DNA of 10,140 nt, taken from contig JAOUHH010000076.1 of NCBI GenBank assembly GCA_029865195.1, positions 1 through 10,140 of the forward strand, read 5' to 3'. Positions within the stretch are counted from its first letter, which is position 1. Each line of letters begins with the position of its first letter. Position numbers and translations under genes: made by a program. Below the pieces are notes generated by a model. It did not search any database, was not told where the DNA came from, and worked only from the letters and a program-made list of their open reading frames with translations. Of the stretch, positions 1 through 6,795 are shown piece after piece. This stretch comes from Desulfobulbaceae bacterium (GTDB lineage: Bacteria; Desulfobacterota; Desulfobulbia; Desulfobulbales; UBA5123).

Positions 1-12
1 ACACCTTCCAGT

Positions 13-17
13 GAGGA
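13..17 (+). promoter_or_regulatory. Ribosome binding site deciding the start of the first gene
   Basis: GAGGA lies 5 nt before the ATG at 23. The in-frame GTG at 11 has no purine-rich sequence before it and overlaps this site, so the ATG is preferred. Confidence 0.65.
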
Positions 18-22
18 AAGCG

Positions 23-649
23 ATGCCGCCGCGGACCGCCTCCTACGATTACTACCTGATCCTGGCCACCGTCGGGGTGCTCTTCGCCATCTCGGCAATC
101 TGCATCTACGGCATGTTCGCCTTCAAGTTCGCCCAGGTCCAGAACATGGCGCCGGCGCTGAAATACGCGCACATGGACCGACTCAACGCCATCGTCGCCC
201 CCTTTGTCGTCGCCCTGATCACCATCCTCGGCATCTGCATCCCCAAGCGGCTGCTGCCCACCCACTGGCTGAACCGTTTTGCGGTGCTGCTGCTGACGGT
301 GGCTGGGACGGTTGGGCTCGCCTTCGGGGCCAAGACCGCCCTGCTGCTGATCCTTGCCGCCTCGCTTCTCCTGCAGCTCGCGGTGCTGGTGCTTGCCGTA
401 ATCGGCAGCCAGCGCATCCGCTTCGAACGGACCGGCTACTGGCTGCGGCTGGGCTCAACCCTCATGCATCTGGGGTTGATCCTCTTTGTCCTCGATCTCT
501 ATTTCTACCCATACCCCACCCTCCACCTCGCTCTTTTCTGGGCCACCACCGGCGCCACCACCCTGGGGATGCTCTTCTGTTTCTACGCCCAGCCCCTGGC
601 CAACCTGCTGCAACCCGAACACAAGGAACATCCCGCATGCACCGAGTAA
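23..649 (+). CDS. Six-helix integral membrane protein of unknown function
   Basis: I do not recognise this 208-residue protein. It is strongly hydrophobic, with about six predicted membrane helices at roughly residues 11-34, 54-73, 84-102, 104-128, 140-161 and 167-188. Short charged loops separate them (K-Y-A-H-M-D-R near 48-53, R-I-R-F-E-R at 131-136), and the tail is short and polar. There is no signal peptide separate from the first helix, and no catalytic or metal-binding motif that I can name; single histidines at 50, 81, 149 and 168 are not arranged as a known haem site. The ATG at 23 has a good ribosome binding site. Its end overlaps the start of the next gene by 13 nt, so the two are probably translated together, but the phosphatase does not reveal this protein's function. 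It could be a small transporter-like or respiratory accessory protein. Confidence 0.7.
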   Translation: MPPRTASYDYYLILATVGVLFAISAICIYGMFAFKFAQVQNMAPALKYAHMDRLNAIVAPFVVALITILGICIPKRLLPTHWLNRFAVLLLTVAGTVGLAFGAKTALLLILAASLLLQLAVLVLAVIGSQRIRFERTGYWLRLGSTLMHLGLILFVLDLYFYPYPTLHLALFWATTGATTLGMLFCFYAQPLANLLQPEHKEHPACTE

Positions 650-1467
650 CCGCCTGCGCCGAACAGTGCGCCGATTCCCATCTCGCCGCCCTCATCACCG
701 CCGCCGGCGCCGCCGCCCTTGAGGCCGGGGCGATCCTCCGGGATCTCTACGGCAAGCCGCACCAGATCAACCACAAGGGGGCCATCGATCTGGTCACCGA
801 GGCGGACGTGGCCGCCGAACAGGCGATCATCGCCCACCTGAACGCCGCCTTTCCGGATGTCGGCTTCCTGGCCGAGGAGTCGAGCGCGCCGCCCACCGCC
901 ATGCCGACAACCCCTTGCTGGATCATCGACCCGCTGGACGGCACCACCAACTTCGCCCATCACTTCCCCTGGTTCGCCACCTCCATCGGCTACGCCGAGG
1001 GCGGCGAAATCAAGGCCGGGGCGATCTACCAGCCGCTTCTCGATGAGCTGTTTCTCGCCGGGCGCGGCTGCGGGGCCTGGCTGAACCAGAAACGGATCAG
1101 GGTTTCACAAACCGCCGAACTGCGACAATCGCTGCTCGCCACCGGCTTCCCGTACAACATCAAGGAGAAGATAGACGAGGTAATGGATGCCCTGACCTCC
1201 ATCCTGCCCCGCACGCAGGGGGTGCGCCGCGCCGGGGCGGCGGCCATGGACATGGCCTATGTGGCCTGCGGGCGGCTGGACGGCTTCTGGGAGATCAACC
1301 TCAAGCCGTGGGACACTGCGGCAGGGCTGCTGCTGATCGAGGAGGCGGGCGGCCGGGTCAGCGACTTCCGGGACAACCCCTTCTCCCCCATCGACAACGA
1401 GATCCTGGTTAGCAACGCCCTCCTGCACGGGCAGCTGGCCGCCATCCTGACAGACATTACCTATTGA
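637..1467 (+). CDS. Inositol monophosphatase family protein (SuhB-like)
   Basis: This 276-residue protein has the usual length and motifs of Mg2+-dependent sugar phosphatases of the inositol monophosphatase family. Visible elements are K-G-x2-D-L-V-T at 47-54, the metal-binding E80-E81, the signature DPLDGTTNF at 98-106 with D98 and D101, and the second metal motif W-D-T-A-A-G at 225-230 with D226, followed by E-E-A-G-G-R. All expected metal ligands are present, so it should be active in the cytoplasm. Family members hydrolyse inositol phosphates, or in some lineages histidinol phosphate, fructose bisphosphate, NADP or PAP. Sequence alone does not separate these, so SuhB is a family label only. 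AAGGAA at 623-628 precedes the ATG, which overlaps the end of the membrane protein gene, so the two form a likely operon. Confidence 0.93.
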   Translation: MHRVTACAEQCADSHLAALITAAGAAALEAGAILRDLYGKPHQINHKGAIDLVTEADVAAEQAIIAHLNAAFPDVGFLAEESSAPPTAMPTTPCWIIDPLDGTTNFAHHFPWFATSIGYAEGGEIKAGAIYQPLLDELFLAGRGCGAWLNQKRIRVSQTAELRQSLLATGFPYNIKEKIDEVMDALTSILPRTQGVRRAGAAAMDMAYVACGRLDGFWEINLKPWDTAAGLLLIEEAGGRVSDFRDNPFSPIDNEILVSNALLHGQLAAILTDITY

Positions 1468-1492
1468 CCACCACAACCGACTCCCGTATAGT
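1464..1492 (+). promoter_or_regulatory. Near-consensus sigma-70 promoter for the PAS sensor gene
   Basis: TTGACC (1464-1469) and TATAGT (1487-1492) are separated by exactly 17 nt, and each matches consensus at 5 of 6 positions. The -35 box overlaps the stop codon of the phosphatase gene. Transcription would begin near 1499, giving a leader of about 70 nt before the ATG at 1570. The rest of the 1468-1569 gap is AT-richer than the genes and shows no clear terminator. Confidence 0.6.
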
Positions 1493-1569
1493 GGCCGCAA
1501 TTTCTTGCAATTTCCCATACTGACAACTACAATGTTTACAAATAACGCCAATCACAAATGGGGCTATAA

Positions 1570-2436
1570 ATGCCAACCGAAAATTCCCCGCCCATCCTCC
1601 GTTCTCTCCTTACCGTCGCCCTGCTTGTAATCGTCACCGAACTGCTCATCATCGCCATCCACCATTTTAACCCGCAGCTTGCCAACCAACAGCCGCACGG
1701 CCACGCCTTACTGCATCTCCTGATCGTGGCTCCGTTCATCTATTTTTTCCTCTACAAGCCTCTGCAGGAAAAGTCCTCCCAAACCCGCGAGAACATCGAG
1801 GCCCTGAGCCGGACGCACCAGATGCTGCTCACCGTCCTCGACAGCCTGGACGCCATCGTCTATGTCGCCGATATCCAAACCCATGAACTCCTCTTCCTCA
1901 ACCGCTTCAGCCGCGACATCTTCGGTGACGGGGTGGGCAAACCCTGTTGGCAGGTACTGCAAACCAACCAGACCGGGCCATGCGAGTTCTGCTCCAACGA
2001 CAAATTGGTTTCAAGCGAGGGGAAGATACAGGGGATGTACGCCTGGGAATTCAAGAACACCGTCAACGGCCACTGGTACGATATCCGTGACCGGGCGATC
2101 CCGTGGATCGACGGCCGCATCGTCCGGTTGGAAATCGCCACCGACATCACGGGGAAAAAAGGTGCGGAGGAAGAGAAAGAACGGATGATCGAGGAACTGC
2201 GGCAAGCACTGGCCGAGGTCAAAACCCTGCGGGGCATCATCCCGATCTGCGCCTACTGCAAAAACATCCGGGATGACCATGGCTACTGGAATCAGGTGGA
2301 AGCCTACCTGAGCAAAAACTCCGAGGCCGACTTCAGCCACGGCATCTGCCCGACTTGCCTGCAAAAACACTTCCCTGAGATTGAAAAACGACAAGCGGCC
2401 GCCACGCCGGCACTCAAGCCAGGTGCCGCTCAATAA
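1570..2436 (+). CDS. Membrane-anchored PAS sensor with cysteine-rich C-terminal tail
   Basis: This 288-residue protein has no kinase, cyclase or DNA-binding domain. Two N-terminal hydrophobic helices (about 12-31 and 47-62) flank a short loop. A coiled-coil linker (about 66-90) leads to one PAS domain (about 86-195), ending in the usual A-T-D-I-T-G-K-K. The PAS holds C126 followed by PCEFC (C138, C141), a pattern I recall from PAS variants of anaerobic proteobacteria. After a charged helix (197-220), the tail has PICAYCK (C227, C230), G-Y-W-N-Q, and S-H-G-I-C-P-T-C (H258, C260, C263). Four cysteines in two C-x2-C pairs suggest a zinc or redox site, but I know of no assigned function. The start ATG has only a weak GGGG-type ribosome binding site. 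The gene runs convergently into the histidine kinase gene and overlaps its end by 23 bp. It may act as an accessory sensor of that kinase. Confidence 0.85.
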   Translation: MPTENSPPILRSLLTVALLVIVTELLIIAIHHFNPQLANQQPHGHALLHLLIVAPFIYFFLYKPLQEKSSQTRENIEALSRTHQMLLTVLDSLDAIVYVADIQTHELLFLNRFSRDIFGDGVGKPCWQVLQTNQTGPCEFCSNDKLVSSEGKIQGMYAWEFKNTVNGHWYDIRDRAIPWIDGRIVRLEIATDITGKKGAEEEKERMIEELRQALAEVKTLRGIIPICAYCKNIRDDHGYWNQVEAYLSKNSEADFSHGICPTCLQKHFPEIEKRQAAATPALKPGAAQ

Positions 2437-3958
2437 CCGCAACCAGTTCCTCGGCTCGGAACGGCTTTTCCACATAGCCGTCCATGCCCGCCTCCAGGCA
2501 CTCCTCGCGGTCACCCGGCATGGCATGGGCGGTAAGGGCGATAATCTTGACATGGCCGCCGTTGACCTTCTCGGCGGCGCGGATGGCGGCGGTGGTTTCA
2601 AGGCCGTCCAGTTCCGGCATCTGCACATCCATCAGGATCAGGTCGTATGACTGCTTCGCCAGAGCTGCCAGCACCTTGCGGCCGGTATCGACGCAGTCGG
2701 CCTCCCACCCCTGCCACTTCAGGATACGCATGGTCAGCATCTGATTGACCGGCTCATCCTCGGCAAGAAGGATGCGACGCCCAACCGTGGCGAACATCCC
2801 GGCCTCGGGCTGCCCTTCCACCTCGGTCACGGCACACGCCAATCTCGCCGTAAACCGGAAGACACTACCACGCCCCGCCTCGGCATTCTCGGCAAGCCAG
2901 AGCGTACCCCCCATCATCCTCACCAGCCGTGAAGCGATGGTCAGCCCGAGGCCCGCGCCCTCATGCTTGCGAACATGGGAGCCATCCGCCTGGGTAAACG
3001 ACTCGAAAATCGTCTCCCGCTTGTCCGGCACCACACCAATACCGGTATCATGCACCGCGAATTCCAGTTGCACACCGCCGTCGCCGGCCTCGGCACCCGC
3101 CAGCCCAACCCGCAACCCCACCACCCCCTGTTCGGTGAACTTGACCGCGTTGTCTAGCAGGTTGGTGACCACCTGCGCCAACCGGGCGCCGTCGCCCCGC
3201 AACGCATCGGGCACATCCCCGGCAATCTCCCATTGCAGGTCCAGCGCCTTGCCTGCCGCCGCCGGCCGCATCTTCTCCCGAACCGCGTCAAGCACCTGCC
3301 GCAGTGAAAAATCGGCCTCATGAAAGGTCAGCCGCCCCCCTTCCAGTTTTGAGAAATCGAGGACATCATCGATGATCTTCAACAACCCGTCGGTGGACGA
3401 CTTGATTATCCGCACGAATTTACGCGGCTCTTCGCCGATATCCATATCGCCCAGGATATCGGCAAAGCCGATGATCCCGTTCAGGGGGGTACGGAGTTCG
3501 TGACTCATATTGGCCAGGAACTGGTTTTTCACTACACAGGCCGATTCCGCCGCCTCCTTGGCGTGGACCAGGGCGATGGTTCGTTGCCGGACCTGCTGTT
3601 CCAGGTTGTCCCGCGCCTCCCGCACCTCCCTTTCAGCCTGCTTCAGCCTGGCAATCCCCGGCAACAACTGCCAGAAGCCGACCGCAAGCAACGTAAAACC
3701 GCCCAGATACCCGACCACTTTCTCGAGAAAGGCCTGAACAGGGGTATCGCCGACCACCACAAACCGGTCGAGGCCGGGAAAGTTATCGGTTATATCGATG
3801 AGGGTTGCGAAAAACACCAGCACGAACCCGTAGAATATCCATCGCCAGCCACGGATTCCGTGCCCCCCCTCCTTGCTACCGGCCCGCCACAGGGAATAGA
3901 TGATGACGCCGACGACAGCGGAACGGACAATTTCCAGGGCCACATCAATCATCACCAT
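2414..3958 (-). CDS. Hybrid sensor histidine kinase with C-terminal receiver domain
   Basis: This 514-residue protein senses at the membrane and should autophosphorylate and pass phosphate to its own receiver. The N-terminus has about three membrane helices (roughly 6-23, 38-56, 82-100) around a short loop with D-I-T-D-N-F-P. A coiled coil spans about 103-145. The kinase core is complete: H box SHELRTPLNG with H153, N box N-L-L-D-N-A (266-271), G1 DTGIG (304-308), F box F-E-S-F-T (318-322), and G2 G-A-G-L-G-L (334-339). The receiver (about 394-512) has acidic E400-D401, phosphoacceptor D444 in LMDVQMPELDG, T476 and K498. There is no Hpt or output domain, so a separate phosphotransfer partner is expected. 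The ATG at 3958 has AAGGA 6 nt upstream; an in-frame TTG at 3982 is a worse start. It lies 65 nt downstream of the YkuD gene. Confidence 0.95.
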   Translation of the reverse strand: MVMIDVALEIVRSAVVGVIIYSLWRAGSKEGGHGIRGWRWIFYGFVLVFFATLIDITDNFPGLDRFVVVGDTPVQAFLEKVVGYLGGFTLLAVGFWQLLPGIARLKQAEREVREARDNLEQQVRQRTIALVHAKEAAESACVVKNQFLANMSHELRTPLNGIIGFADILGDMDIGEEPRKFVRIIKSSTDGLLKIIDDVLDFSKLEGGRLTFHEADFSLRQVLDAVREKMRPAAAGKALDLQWEIAGDVPDALRGDGARLAQVVTNLLDNAVKFTEQGVVGLRVGLAGAEAGDGGVQLEFAVHDTGIGVVPDKRETIFESFTQADGSHVRKHEGAGLGLTIASRLVRMMGGTLWLAENAEAGRGSVFRFTARLACAVTEVEGQPEAGMFATVGRRILLAEDEPVNQMLTMRILKWQGWEADCVDTGRKVLAALAKQSYDLILMDVQMPELDGLETTAAIRAAEKVNGGHVKIIALTAHAMPGDREECLEAGMDGYVEKPFRAEELVAVIERHLA

Positions 3959-3964
3959 GGATTT

Positions 3965-3969
3965 TCCTT
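3965..3969 (-). promoter_or_regulatory. Ribosome binding site of the histidine kinase gene
   Basis: Read on the minus strand, AAGGA lies 6 nt before the ATG at 3958. This favours that ATG over the in-frame TTG at 3982. Confidence 0.65.
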
Positions 3970-3990
3970 CATTTAAGATCAAACGGGAAT

Positions 3991-4014
3991 GGCCGGGAGG
4001 GATTCAACCCGGCC
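3991..4014 (-). repeat. Perfect 7-bp inverted repeat between the YkuD and kinase genes
   Basis: GGCCGGG (3991-3997) and CCCGGCC (4008-4014) are perfect reverse complements around a 10-nt loop, in the 65-nt gap before the kinase gene. No T-run follows on the minus strand, so it is not a normal intrinsic terminator. It could be a weak attenuator, an mRNA-stabilising hairpin or an operator. Confidence 0.45.
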
Positions 4015-4023
4015 CAGCGAGAT

Positions 4024-4929
4024 TCAAAACAGGATAAACCGGCGGGGAGCCGCATTGACGGCCGTGGCGGTCTGCACCTGCTTGGTGGCCGGATGCCAGA
4101 CCCACTGCGCGGTGACCCAGCCGCTGGTCGGGGCGTACTGCAGGTAGCTGCGGCTGTAGCCCCGCATGCCCTTGTCGCCGTCCTTGCCGATGCCGGAGAA
4201 CTCGGAAACGGCCACCGTCTGCCCACTGGCCCGAACCATATACAGGGTATCGAAATCCATCTGCTCGCGATCAACCCCGTCGGGCAGGAGGAACGCCTTC
4301 ACCGGCCCGATCTGGTTGGCGTCATAATCCTCAACCCGCTTCTTGGCGCGGGTCAGTTGCGGGACGATGATCACCGGCACCTCATCCCTGGCCAGATAGC
4401 GGGCCAATTCATCGAGATCGCGATTGTCCAGGGTCACGCAGCCGTTGGTGCTGTTGGAGCGCAATTCCCGATTGGTGCCGTGGATAAAGATGCCGTCGCC
4501 GCCCCGCTTGGCTTCCTGGTCGAAATAGTTGGGATAATCGAGATGAAAGGCGCGGCGGCCGAAGACGGTGACCTTGCTGTCGGCATACACCTGGGTGATG
4601 AAATAGACGCCCTCCGGGGTCTTTTCGTCGCCCCGCACCTTCTTGTTGCCCCGGTTTTCGCCGGTGGCACAGATATACTGGACATGCACCCGCGGCCGTC
4701 GGCCGTCGTGCTCCACCACGAACAGCCGCTGCCGGTCCTTGACGACCAGAATCAGGCGCAACGGCTCCTTGGTCGCCATCACCGAAACCGCATCCGCGAC
4801 AAAGGAGGCCACCGCATCCGCCAGCGCCTTATCCATCGGGATCGGCCCGACGCTGTGGGCCGGGCCTGGGCAGAGCAAGGCGACAAACAAAAAGAAACTA
4901 ACTGCGGCGGCAAGGCGAGGCGAACGCAT
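4024..4929 (-). CDS. Exported L,D-transpeptidase (YkuD) family protein
   Basis: This 301-residue protein has a Sec-type signal peptide (R2, R5, a hydrophobic stretch at about 8-20, likely cleavage after A-H-S near 26), so it acts in the periplasm on peptidoglycan. The YkuD fold spans about 58-190: a strand L-I-L-V-V-K-D, then G-D-E-K-T-P-E-G-V-Y (100-109), then the active site I-H-G-T at 149-152 with H150 and S-T-N-G-C-V-T-L at 160-167 with nucleophile C164. The usual S/T-H-G-C has N162 where the second histidine normally sits. The H-to-C spacing is shorter than in classical cross-linking enzymes, as in YafK-like and carboxypeptidase-type relatives, so crosslinking, trimming and lipoprotein release all remain possible. 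About 100 C-terminal residues (from 201) match nothing I recognise. The ATG at 4929 has GAAAG 5 nt upstream; an in-frame GTG lies at 4935. Confidence 0.88.
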   Translation of the reverse strand: MRSPRLAAAVSFFLFVALLCPGPAHSVGPIPMDKALADAVASFVADAVSVMATKEPLRLILVVKDRQRLFVVEHDGRRPRVHVQYICATGENRGNKKVRGDEKTPEGVYFITQVYADSKVTVFGRRAFHLDYPNYFDQEAKRGGDGIFIHGTNRELRSNSTNGCVTLDNRDLDELARYLARDEVPVIIVPQLTRAKKRVEDYDANQIGPVKAFLLPDGVDREQMDFDTLYMVRASGQTVAVSEFSGIGKDGDKGMRGYSRSYLQYAPTSGWVTAQWVWHPATKQVQTATAVNAAPRRFILF

Positions 4930-4964
4930 ACACACTTTCAGGAAATGAAGTTATAGAAGACCTT

Positions 4965-5005
4965 GAGAAAGGAGCACTTCCGGATTCCCGCAAGCGTGCG
5001 CTCCT
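4965..5005 (-). terminator. Weak candidate terminator after the haem operon
   Basis: On the minus strand, AGGA/TCCT, GCAC/GTGC and CTT/AAG pair in one stem with two small bulges (5005 to 4970). A short T-rich run (TTTCTC) follows. It lies about 180 nt after hemH and just before the YkuD gene. The bulges and the short T-run make it weak. Confidence 0.3.
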
Positions 5006-5072
5006 GCTCAGGGACAAGGCGCAACAACATCACAAAACACTTCAATATCGGCTAGATACGGGCAACAACAGC

Positions 5073-5086
5073 GGTGCCGCGGCACC
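5073..5086. repeat. Perfect 14-bp palindrome downstream of hemH
   Basis: GGTGCCGCGGCACC is a perfect palindrome in the 255-bp gap between hemH and the YkuD gene. A nearby GGCAA/TTGCC repeat (5129-5140) is also self-complementary. No T-run follows. It may be a protein binding site or a GC-rich chance palindrome. Confidence 0.4.
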
Positions 5087-5184
5087 TACCGGGAACCGTG
5101 AATGCCCCTACCGACGCCGCCGGCAGGCAAGGTTGCCCCGCATTTCCCCACGAAAACCAACATATACCAGATTTCAAACGCTTG

Positions 5185-6165
5185 TCAATCGGCCAGCCAA
5201 TCCCGTGATCGACAGGCGTCGAGCACCAGCGTGCGCAGGGCGGCGACAAACTCCGGCCTGGCATTGAGGCCGGGGGTGCGCCGCAACTCGATCCCCAGCG
5301 CGGCGGCCTGTTCGCGGTAGAGGATATCGATCTCGTAAAGGGTTTCCACATGGTCGGAGACAAAGCTGATCGGCACCATCAATACCTGCCTGATCCCCTC
5401 GGCCGCAAGCGTCGCCAGCATCTCCGGGGTGGAGGGGGCCAGCCAGCGCACCGGCCCGCTCCGGCTCTGAAAACAGAGCCGCCCCTTGACGCCGGTTTTC
5501 GCCTCCACCGCACCAACGGTCTGTTGGAGGTGGTCGAGATAGGGATCGCCCTCCTCGATGAACCGCACCGGCAGGCTATGGGCCGAGTACACCACCACCG
5601 GCTCGCCAGCCCCTGGGAAACCCCGCAAGCCCGCCTCGATATCCTGGGCCAGGCAATCGACATACTCCGCCGCAGCGGGCCAGGAGGCAACCTCGGCAAG
5701 TTCGAACGGGGCCGCCGACTCAGCCACCGCCCGCCTGAGATCAATAAGCGACGAGCCGCCGGTGGCCTTGGAGTAGTGGGGGTAGAGGGAGAGCGCCACC
5801 AGCCGGCGCACCCCGGCAGCAGCAAACTCCCGCAGGGTCTCGTCGGCCCGGGGCGGCCAGTAGCGCATGGCCAACCGCACCGTAAAATCGCCGTGGGGCG
5901 AAAGCATCCCGGCCAGGGTGGCGGCCTGTTCAGCGGTAAGCCGCTTCTGGGGGGAGCCGCCGCCGATCAACCGGTACGCCTCGCAACTCTTGGGGGCACG
6001 CTTCCGGGCGATGCGGCGGGCGATGAACCTCTGCAGAAAGGGAAAGGGGCTCAGCCGGATGATCTGCCGGTCGGAGAAGAGCGTGAAGAGAAAGGGCTCG
6101 ACATCGGCCAGGGTGTCCGGTCCGCCCATGTTGAGGAGAATCACTCCGACGGATTCCTGCGCCAT
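5185..6165 (-). CDS. hemH: Ferrochelatase
   Basis: This 326-residue protein has the normal length for bacterial ferrochelatase, which inserts Fe2+ into a porphyrin. Visible motifs are the start V-I-L-L-N-M-G-G-P-D (8-17), Y-R-L-I-G-G-G-S-P (64-72), A-M-R-Y-W (99-103), S-L-Y-P-H-Y-S (126-132), the catalytic-histidine motif S-A-H-S-L-P (194-199, H196), QSRSGP-x2-W-L-x-P-S-T (233-246), and S-D-H-V-E-T-L-Y-E-I-D (270-280) with conserved E274. It has no C-terminal cysteine cluster for a [2Fe-2S] centre and no C-terminal membrane helix. The ATG at 6165 has AAGGAG 9 nt upstream; an in-frame TTG at 6204 would overlap the HD gene. It is last in the haem operon. Whether the substrate is protoporphyrin IX or coproporphyrin III cannot be told from motifs, and the AhbD-like neighbour makes coproporphyrin III plausible. 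Confidence 0.96.
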   Translation of the reverse strand: MAQESVGVILLNMGGPDTLADVEPFLFTLFSDRQIIRLSPFPFLQRFIARRIARKRAPKSCEAYRLIGGGSPQKRLTAEQAATLAGMLSPHGDFTVRLAMRYWPPRADETLREFAAAGVRRLVALSLYPHYSKATGGSSLIDLRRAVAESAAPFELAEVASWPAAAEYVDCLAQDIEAGLRGFPGAGEPVVVYSAHSLPVRFIEEGDPYLDHLQQTVGAVEAKTGVKGRLCFQSRSGPVRWLAPSTPEMLATLAAEGIRQVLMVPISFVSDHVETLYEIDILYREQAAALGIELRRTPGLNARPEFVAALRTLVLDACRSRDWLAD

Positions 6166-6174
6166 GGCCTGCTG

Positions 6175-6180
6175 CTCCTT
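6175..6180 (-). promoter_or_regulatory. Ribosome binding site of hemH
   Basis: Read on the minus strand, AAGGAG lies 9 nt before the ATG at 6165, in the short gap after the HD gene stop codon. It supports that start over the in-frame TTG at 6204. Confidence 0.65.
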
Positions 6181-6182
6181 TT

Positions 6183-6776
6183 TCACACGCACACGCCCTG
6201 CCAACGCAGGGTCGGCGCAGTATCGGCGGCCACCGGTTCGACAAGATGGATCAGGTCGGCCGGCCCGTAGCCGAGCCTGACGAAGATCCTTGCCTCCACC
6301 TGCCGGCAGCGATTGAAATTATTGCGGATGAGACGGCGCAGTTCAGGATCGTTCTTGCCGTAATGGTCGAGGATGTACTGCAACCGCTCATCGAGATCGA
6401 CGATCCGGTCATGCTTGACCCGCTTGTCGGCGTAATAGACGATCTCTTTCTCGCTGCAGCAAGCGGGCTCGCCGTCATCGGCCAGCATCACATGCTCGCC
6501 GACGATGGCGGCCAACTCCTCGAAGCCGTGCCGCCGGCAGATGCCTGCACCCTCGGCGGCGTGGTCGCCGCCGCTGTGCAGGCAAGGGGTCTTGGCGATG
6601 TCATGGAGCAGGGCGCCGGCCACCGCCACCTCGACGGAGAGGGCGACCCCGCTCGCGACCAGATCACAGGCGAGCCGCTCCGCCACCCGGCCAACCAGCA
6701 CGGAATGGGCGCGGATATTGTCGAGCATCGCATACTCGTCCATCAGCCGGAAACATTCCCGCACCGTCGGCGTCAT
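6183..6776 (-). CDS. HD-domain phosphohydrolase-like protein in the haem operon
   Basis: This 197-residue cytoplasmic protein has the HD-superfamily metal site. H24 lies in I-R-A-H-S, the doublet H58-D59 in A-L-L-H-D-I-A-K, then come H72, H95 (G-E-H) and D117 (Y-Y-A-D-K-R-V). This ordering resembles HDIG-type proteins that bind one or two metal ions and hydrolyse phosphoester or nucleotide substrates. It resembles no HD protein of known substrate that I can name. It lies 19 nt after hemE and 17 nt before hemH, so it is surely co-transcribed with haem genes, but no haem-pathway step needs an HD enzyme. A regulatory, nucleotide-clearing or metal-related role is possible. In the 5' leader, GGGGG and AAGGA lie directly before the ATG at 6776, and the AAGGA has no normal spacer. 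Confidence 0.88.
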   Translation of the reverse strand: MTPTVRECFRLMDEYAMLDNIRAHSVLVGRVAERLACDLVASGVALSVEVAVAGALLHDIAKTPCLHSGGDHAAEGAGICRRHGFEELAAIVGEHVMLADDGEPACCSEKEIVYYADKRVKHDRIVDLDERLQYILDHYGKNDPELRRLIRNNFNRCRQVEARIFVRLGYGPADLIHLVEPVAADTAPTLRWQGVCV

Positions 6777-6795
6777 TCCTTACCCCCGGCAGTCT

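Noticed and set aside
2446..2469. GTTCC/GGAAC hairpin followed by TTTT as a terminator for the PAS gene
   Set aside because: A 5-bp stem and four T bases inside the kinase coding sequence are too weak, and part of the pattern encodes conserved receiver-domain residues.
4093..4956. Long plus-strand open frame opposite the YkuD gene, and similar ones opposite hemH (5350-6270) and hemE (6505-7617)
   Set aside because: None shows domain motifs or a good ribosome binding site. Each lies wholly or largely opposite a well-supported gene.
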